A stretch of DNA of 64,000 nt from JABDIP01 sp965227455 (GTDB lineage: Bacteria > Pseudomonadota > Alphaproteobacteria > DSM-16000 > Inquilinaceae). The stretch is taken from contig OZ245752.1 in NCBI GenBank assembly GCA_965227455.1, forward strand, positions 4,154,001 to 4,218,000, read 5' to 3'. Shown here piece by piece: positions 60,345 to 64,000 of the stretch; the stretch's first letter is position 1; the number at the start of each line of letters is the position of its first letter. Made by a program: the position numbers and the translations under genes. The notes beneath the pieces were generated by a model. It was not told the origin of the DNA. It saw only the letters and a program-made list of their open reading frames with translations, and did no database searches.

Positions 60345-61045
60345 GCCAGTCGCGGTCCCGGATCCTGGTCGTCGAGGACGAGGCCGATCTGGTCACCCTG
60401 CTCTCCTACAATCTCGAGCGCGAAGGCTATGAGGTCCTGGTCGCCGGCGACGGCGACGAGGCGCTGCTGATCGCCGAGGAGGAGAGCCCGGACCTGATCC
60501 TGCTGGACTGGATGCTGCCGCACCGCTCCGGCCTGGAGGTCTGCCGCCAGCTGCGCCGCCGGCCGCAGAGCCGCAACGTGCCGATCATCATGCTCACCGC
60601 CCGCGGCGACGAGACCGACCGGGTGCGCGGGCTGGACACCGGCGCGGACGACTATGTGGCCAAGCCGTTCTCCATGTCCGAGCTGATCGCCCGAGTGCGG
60701 GCGGTGATGCGCCGAACCGGGCCGGCGACGGCGCCCGACGAGCTGCTGCGCTATGCCGATGTGGAGATGGACCTGGCGGCCCATCGGGTCCGGCGGTCGG
60801 GCGACGAGATCCATCTCGGGCCCACCGAGTTCCGCCTGCTGCGGCATTTCCTGGAGCATCCGCAGCGGGTGTTCAGCCGGGAGAGGCTGCTGGACGCGGT
60901 CTGGGGCCGGGACGTCTATGTCGAGCCGCGCACCGTCGACGTCCATATCCGCCGCCTGCGCAAGGCGCTCAATGACGGCTCCCGCACCGATCTGATCCGC
61001 ACCGTGCGCTCCGCCGGCTACGCCCTGGACGCCGCACCGGCGTAG
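60341..61045 (+). CDS. phoB: Phosphate regulon response regulator PhoB
   Basis: A 234-residue OmpR-type regulator. The phosphoacceptor Asp56 is in 'DLILLDWMLPHRSG', the acidic pair is near 12-14 (VVEDEAD), Lys is in 'YVAKPFSMSELIARVRA', and the winged-helix domain runs from about 130 ('EIHLGPTEFRLLRHFLEHPQ' and 'VDVHIRRLRKAL'). The ATG overlaps the phoU stop. The overlap and the Pho box before pstS indicate that PhoB autoactivates its own operon. Confidence 0.97.
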   Translation: MSQSRSRILVVEDEADLVTLLSYNLEREGYEVLVAGDGDEALLIAEEESPDLILLDWMLPHRSGLEVCRQLRRRPQSRNVPIIMLTARGDETDRVRGLDTGADDYVAKPFSMSELIARVRAVMRRTGPATAPDELLRYADVEMDLAAHRVRRSGDEIHLGPTEFRLLRHFLEHPQRVFSRERLLDAVWGRDVYVEPRTVDVHIRRLRKALNDGSRTDLIRTVRSAGYALDAAPA

Positions 61046-61092
61046 GGTGGCCGGGCTGGTTCCGGTCCTCCAAAATCCGGCAACCTCCGCGC

Positions 61093-63801
61093 CTAAACCT
61101 CCGGGGAATCCGCCCCCTCCCCGCGCAGCCGGATAGACACATGCACGACCCCGGGCTCGTCCTTGGACGCGCTGCGGGTGAAGCCCAGATCGTCGGCCAT
61201 CTTCAGCATGGTGGCGTTCTCCCGCAGCACCTCGCCATAGACGATGCCCACGCCGCGCGCCCGGGCGTAGGACAGGATCTCGGTCATCAGCAGGTGCCCC
61301 AGCCCGTGCCCCTTGATGTCGGAGCGGACCATGATGCCGTATTCGGCGGTCTCGTTGTCCGGATCGGCGGCGATGCGCACGACGCCCCAGATGGTGTCCC
61401 GCGCCTGCTCCGGATCCGGGGCTTCTGCCACCAGCGCCATTTCGCGGTCGTAGTCGATCTGGCTCAGCCGCGCCGCCACCTCATGGGTCAGCCGCTTCAA
61501 CGGCGTGAAGAAGCGCAGCCGGATATCTTCCGCCGTGGAGTGGTCCAGCATGTCCTGTAGCAGTGGCTCGTCCTCCGGCCGGATCGGCCGCAGCAGGAAT
61601 TCCCGCCCGTCCTCCAGCCGCACCGATTTCTCCAGCGCCTGCGGGTAGGGCCGGATCGACAGCCGGCGGGTCTCCGGCGGCGGCCGGACCTTGATCCGGG
61701 CGTCGAGTGCAATGACGCCGTTCTCGTCTGCAAGCAGCGGATTGATGTCCAGCTCGACCAGCTCCCGGCAGTCGGTGGCCAGCTGCGACAGTTGGGTCAA
61801 GGTCAGCGCGATGGCGTCCAGATCGGCCGCCGGGCGACTGCGATAGCCGCGCAGCAGCCGGCTGACCCGGGTCCGCTGGATCATGTCGCGGGCCAGCACC
61901 ATGTTCAGCGGCGGCAGTCCGATCGCCTTGTCGCGCAGCACCTCTACCGCTGTGCCGCCGGCGCCGAACAGCAGCACCGGGCCGAAGACCTGGTCGTCGG
62001 CGATGCCCAGGATCAGCTCATGGGCATTGCCCACCCGGGCCATGCGCTGCACGCTGAACCCCTCGATCGCTGCGTCGGGCGCCGCCAGGGCGACGGTTTC
62101 CAACATCTCCTCCGCCGCGGTCCGGACCGCCGCCCCGCCGGCCAGGTTCAGCCGGACGCCGCCGATATCCGATTTGTGGGTGATGTCGGGCGACAGGATC
62201 TTGAGCGCCACCGGTCCGCCGAGCCGCTCCGCCGCCGCCGCGGCCGCGCCCGGGTCGGCGACGCTGACGGTCTCGACCACCGGGATGCCATAGGCGCCCA
62301 GCACCGCCTTGGCCTCCGGCTCGGTCAGCCAGGCCCGACCCTCGGCCAGGGCGTCGCCCATCAGTCCCCGGGCCGTCTCGGTGTTGGGCGAGTGGTCTGC
62401 CGGCACCGAAGGCGGCGTCTCCATCAGGAGTTCCTGGTTGCGCTTGTAGGCGACCAGATGCATGAAGGCGCGGGTCGCCTGGCCCGGCGTGTCATAGGTC
62501 GGGATCCGGTGCTCGGCGAACAGCCGGCGGGCCTCCGCTGCCGCCCCGTCGCCCAGCCAGCTGGTCAGCACCGGCGCCCGCCGCCGCCCCTTCAGCACCG
62601 AGACCACCGATTGCGCCGCCTCCAGGCTGTCCGCTACCGCCGTCGGGCAATTGAGGATCAGGACGGCGTCCTTGCCGGGCTCCTTCAGCAGCGTTTCCAG
62701 CGCCGCGGCGTACCGCTCGCCGGTGGCGTCGCCGATGATGTCGACCGGGTTGCCATGGGACCAGGTCGGCGGCAGCACGGCGTTCAGCGCCTCCAGTGTG
62801 CTGTCGGAGAGCTCGGCCGGCACGCCGTCATGATCGACCAGGGATTCCGTCGCCAGCACGCCGATGCCGCCGCCATTGGTGAGGATCGCCAGCCGGTCGC
62901 CTCCGATGCGCAGGCCGCTGGCCAGGGTCTCCAGCGCGTCGAACAGCTCGGCCAGGTCGTAGACCCGCAGCATGCCGGCGCGGCGGAAGGCGGCGTCGTA
63001 CACTGCATCCGATCCGGCCAGCGCCCCGGTATGGGACGCCGCCGCCCGGGCCGCCGCCGCGTTGCGTCCGGATTTGATGACGATGACCGGCTTGTTGCGC
63101 GCCGCCGCCCGCCCCGCCGACAGGAACTTGCGGGCGTCGGTCACCGACTCGATATAGAGCAGGATGGCGCGGGTATGCTGGTCGGCCGCCAGGTAATCCA
63201 GCATGTCGCCGAAATCCACATCGGCCATGTTGCCCAGGGACACGATGTGGGAGAAGCCGATGCCGCGATAGGTCGCCCAGTCGACAACCGAGGTGGCGAT
63301 GGCGCCGGATTGGGTGACGAAGCCGATATCGCCGGGCAGCGGCGGCACATGCACGAAGCTGGCGTTGACGCCATGGGGCGGGATCATCACGCCGACGCAG
63401 TTCGGGCCGACGATGCGCATCAGATGCGGCCGGGCTGCGTCCAGCATCTGCTGCTTCAGCGCCGCGCCTTCGGCATCCTGGCTCTCGCCGAAGCCGGCGG
63501 TGATGACCACCGCGGCCTTGGTGCCGCGGGCGCCCAGCTCGGCGATGATTCCGGGAACGGTTTGGGGTGGCGAACAGATCGCCGCAAGGTCCGGGGTCTC
63601 CGGCAGCTCGTCGATGCTGTTGTAGACCAGCATCGATTCGATCGAGCGCTCGCGCGGGTTTACGGCCATCACCGGCCCGTCGAAGCCCGCCTGCAGCAGG
63701 TTGCGGGTCAGGACCGCGCCGACCGATCTCTCGCGCCGGCTGGCGCCGATGACCGCGATCGAGCGCGGGGCGAACAGCCGGTCCAGGTTTCGAACGCTCA
63801 T
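61093..63801 (-). CDS. ADP-forming acyl-CoA synthetase / GNAT acetyltransferase fusion (Pat-like)
   Basis: A 902-residue protein of the Pat/PatZ type. A CoA-binding domain (about 1-130, 'LFAPRSIAVIGASRRERSVG'), a succinyl-CoA-ligase-like domain ('IGFVTQSGAIATSVVDWATY', 'SHTGALAGSDAVYDAAFRR'), an ATP-grasp domain (about 480-700, 'VALKILSPDITHKSDIGGV') and a C-terminal GNAT (about 730-890, 'MVRSDIKGHGLGHLLMTEIL') are in order. Pat-type enzymes acetylate lysines of acetyl-CoA synthetase and other proteins. Whether the synthetase part here is active cannot be judged by eye. Convergent with phoB. Confidence 0.92.
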   Translation of the reverse strand: MSVRNLDRLFAPRSIAVIGASRRERSVGAVLTRNLLQAGFDGPVMAVNPRERSIESMLVYNSIDELPETPDLAAICSPPQTVPGIIAELGARGTKAAVVITAGFGESQDAEGAALKQQMLDAARPHLMRIVGPNCVGVMIPPHGVNASFVHVPPLPGDIGFVTQSGAIATSVVDWATYRGIGFSHIVSLGNMADVDFGDMLDYLAADQHTRAILLYIESVTDARKFLSAGRAAARNKPVIVIKSGRNAAAARAAASHTGALAGSDAVYDAAFRRAGMLRVYDLAELFDALETLASGLRIGGDRLAILTNGGGIGVLATESLVDHDGVPAELSDSTLEALNAVLPPTWSHGNPVDIIGDATGERYAAALETLLKEPGKDAVLILNCPTAVADSLEAAQSVVSVLKGRRRAPVLTSWLGDGAAAEARRLFAEHRIPTYDTPGQATRAFMHLVAYKRNQELLMETPPSVPADHSPNTETARGLMGDALAEGRAWLTEPEAKAVLGAYGIPVVETVSVADPGAAAAAAERLGGPVALKILSPDITHKSDIGGVRLNLAGGAAVRTAAEEMLETVALAAPDAAIEGFSVQRMARVGNAHELILGIADDQVFGPVLLFGAGGTAVEVLRDKAIGLPPLNMVLARDMIQRTRVSRLLRGYRSRPAADLDAIALTLTQLSQLATDCRELVELDINPLLADENGVIALDARIKVRPPPETRRLSIRPYPQALEKSVRLEDGREFLLRPIRPEDEPLLQDMLDHSTAEDIRLRFFTPLKRLTHEVAARLSQIDYDREMALVAEAPDPEQARDTIWGVVRIAADPDNETAEYGIMVRSDIKGHGLGHLLMTEILSYARARGVGIVYGEVLRENATMLKMADDLGFTRSASKDEPGVVHVSIRLRGEGADSPEV

Positions 63802-63859
63802 GCCGATACGGCCCTTTCAGGTAACGGGCACGGGACCCGACCGGCAGTCGGTCGGGCGC

Positions 63860-64000
63860 TTACGCGAGTTCGGGGAGCGCGCTCTTGTAGTGTTCCTCCG
63901 TTTCCGGATCGAAACAGACGAAGACGATCCGGTTTATGGTCATGTTGTCGGCCAGGAACTCCTTGGCAACCCGGCTGGCGATTTGCGCCGCGCGATCGCC
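63860..64000 (-). CDS. C-terminus of a macro-domain protein running off the window
   Basis: A minus-strand frame, cut at the window edge, ending with a TAA at 63862-63860 (46 residues visible). The peptide 'AAQIASRVAKEFLADNMTIN' and 'RIVFVCFDPETEEHYKSAL' matches the last helix and strand of macro domains (ADP-ribose binding, O-acetyl-ADP-ribose deacetylase type). The ligand-binding motifs lie outside. It would be transcribed toward the Pat-like gene, 58 nt away. ADP-ribose and acetyl-group metabolism suggest a possible link. Confidence 0.75.
   Translation of the reverse strand, partial: GDRAAQIASRVAKEFLADNMTINRIVFVCFDPETEEHYKSALPELA

Overview
This is a GC-rich (roughly two-thirds G+C by eye), gene-dense stretch of bacterial chromosome. 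Gene content and order point to an alphaproteobacterium, most likely Rhodospirillales-like: a MucR/Ros regulator, a PstA with the long N-terminal domain, phoR-pstSCAB-phoU-phoB, lnt-XRE-metK-trmB next to rimP-nusA-ylxR-infB-rbfA-truB-rpsO-pnp, and ybeY-phoH-miaB. Assignment to an order is inference. I saw no rRNA, tRNA, CRISPR array, insertion sequence or prophage. The window is core chromosome, and its novelty lies in small genes, leaders, repeats and odd residues.

Layout. 1-4.3 kb: a cut-off minus-strand gene, a FecR-domain periplasmic protein followed by a CHASE2 class III cyclase, and a zinc metallopeptidase. 4.3-7.2 kb (minus): an inverted-repeat element, hslVU behind a heat-shock-like promoter, and an atypical SDR. 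7.2-13.3 kb (plus): hisB-hisH-GNAT-hisA-hisF-hisE, a HIT protein and a second membrane adenylate cyclase in one tight run. 13.4-29.1 kb (minus): a second repeat family, a lytic transglycosylase, the pnp-to-rimP translation/transcription operon with an intrinsic terminator in its leader, trmB-metK, an XRE regulator with candidate operators, and lnt. 29-35 kb (minus): corC, ybeY, phoH, miaB, a likely ornithine-lipid pair (olsA/olsB) and mucR. 35.6-46.4 kb: a TusA-like protein (plus), then rimI, tsaB, a nitroreductase, an Nfu protein, a universal stress protein, TIGR02186/TauE-SafE, trpS, murJ and glnD (all minus).

46.5-50.6 kb: another inverted-repeat element, a small HTH/coiled-coil protein, mutS, and upstream of mutS a 56-residue DUF1127-like gene and a 12-codon open frame with a good promoter and a strong Shine-Dalgarno. 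50.6-61 kb (plus): a TfoX C-domain protein, the malic enzyme MaeB, and the phosphate regulon phoR-pstS-pstC-pstA-pstB-phoU-phoB with a three-repeat Pho box before pstS. 61-64 kb (minus): a Pat-like acyl-CoA synthetase/acetyltransferase fusion and the end of a macro-domain protein.

How it works together: most units are housekeeping (histidine synthesis, ribosome assembly and translation initiation, RNA decay, tRNA modification, lipoprotein and membrane-lipid maturation, peptidoglycan flipping, nitrogen sensing, mismatch repair, phosphate homeostasis). Two cyclases give cyclic-nucleotide signalling. The best leads are cis-regulatory: the 12-codon ORF promoter region, the rimP leader, the metK leader pairing, the paired dyads between lnt and the XRE gene, and the ATTCCC-N8-GGGAAT repeats.
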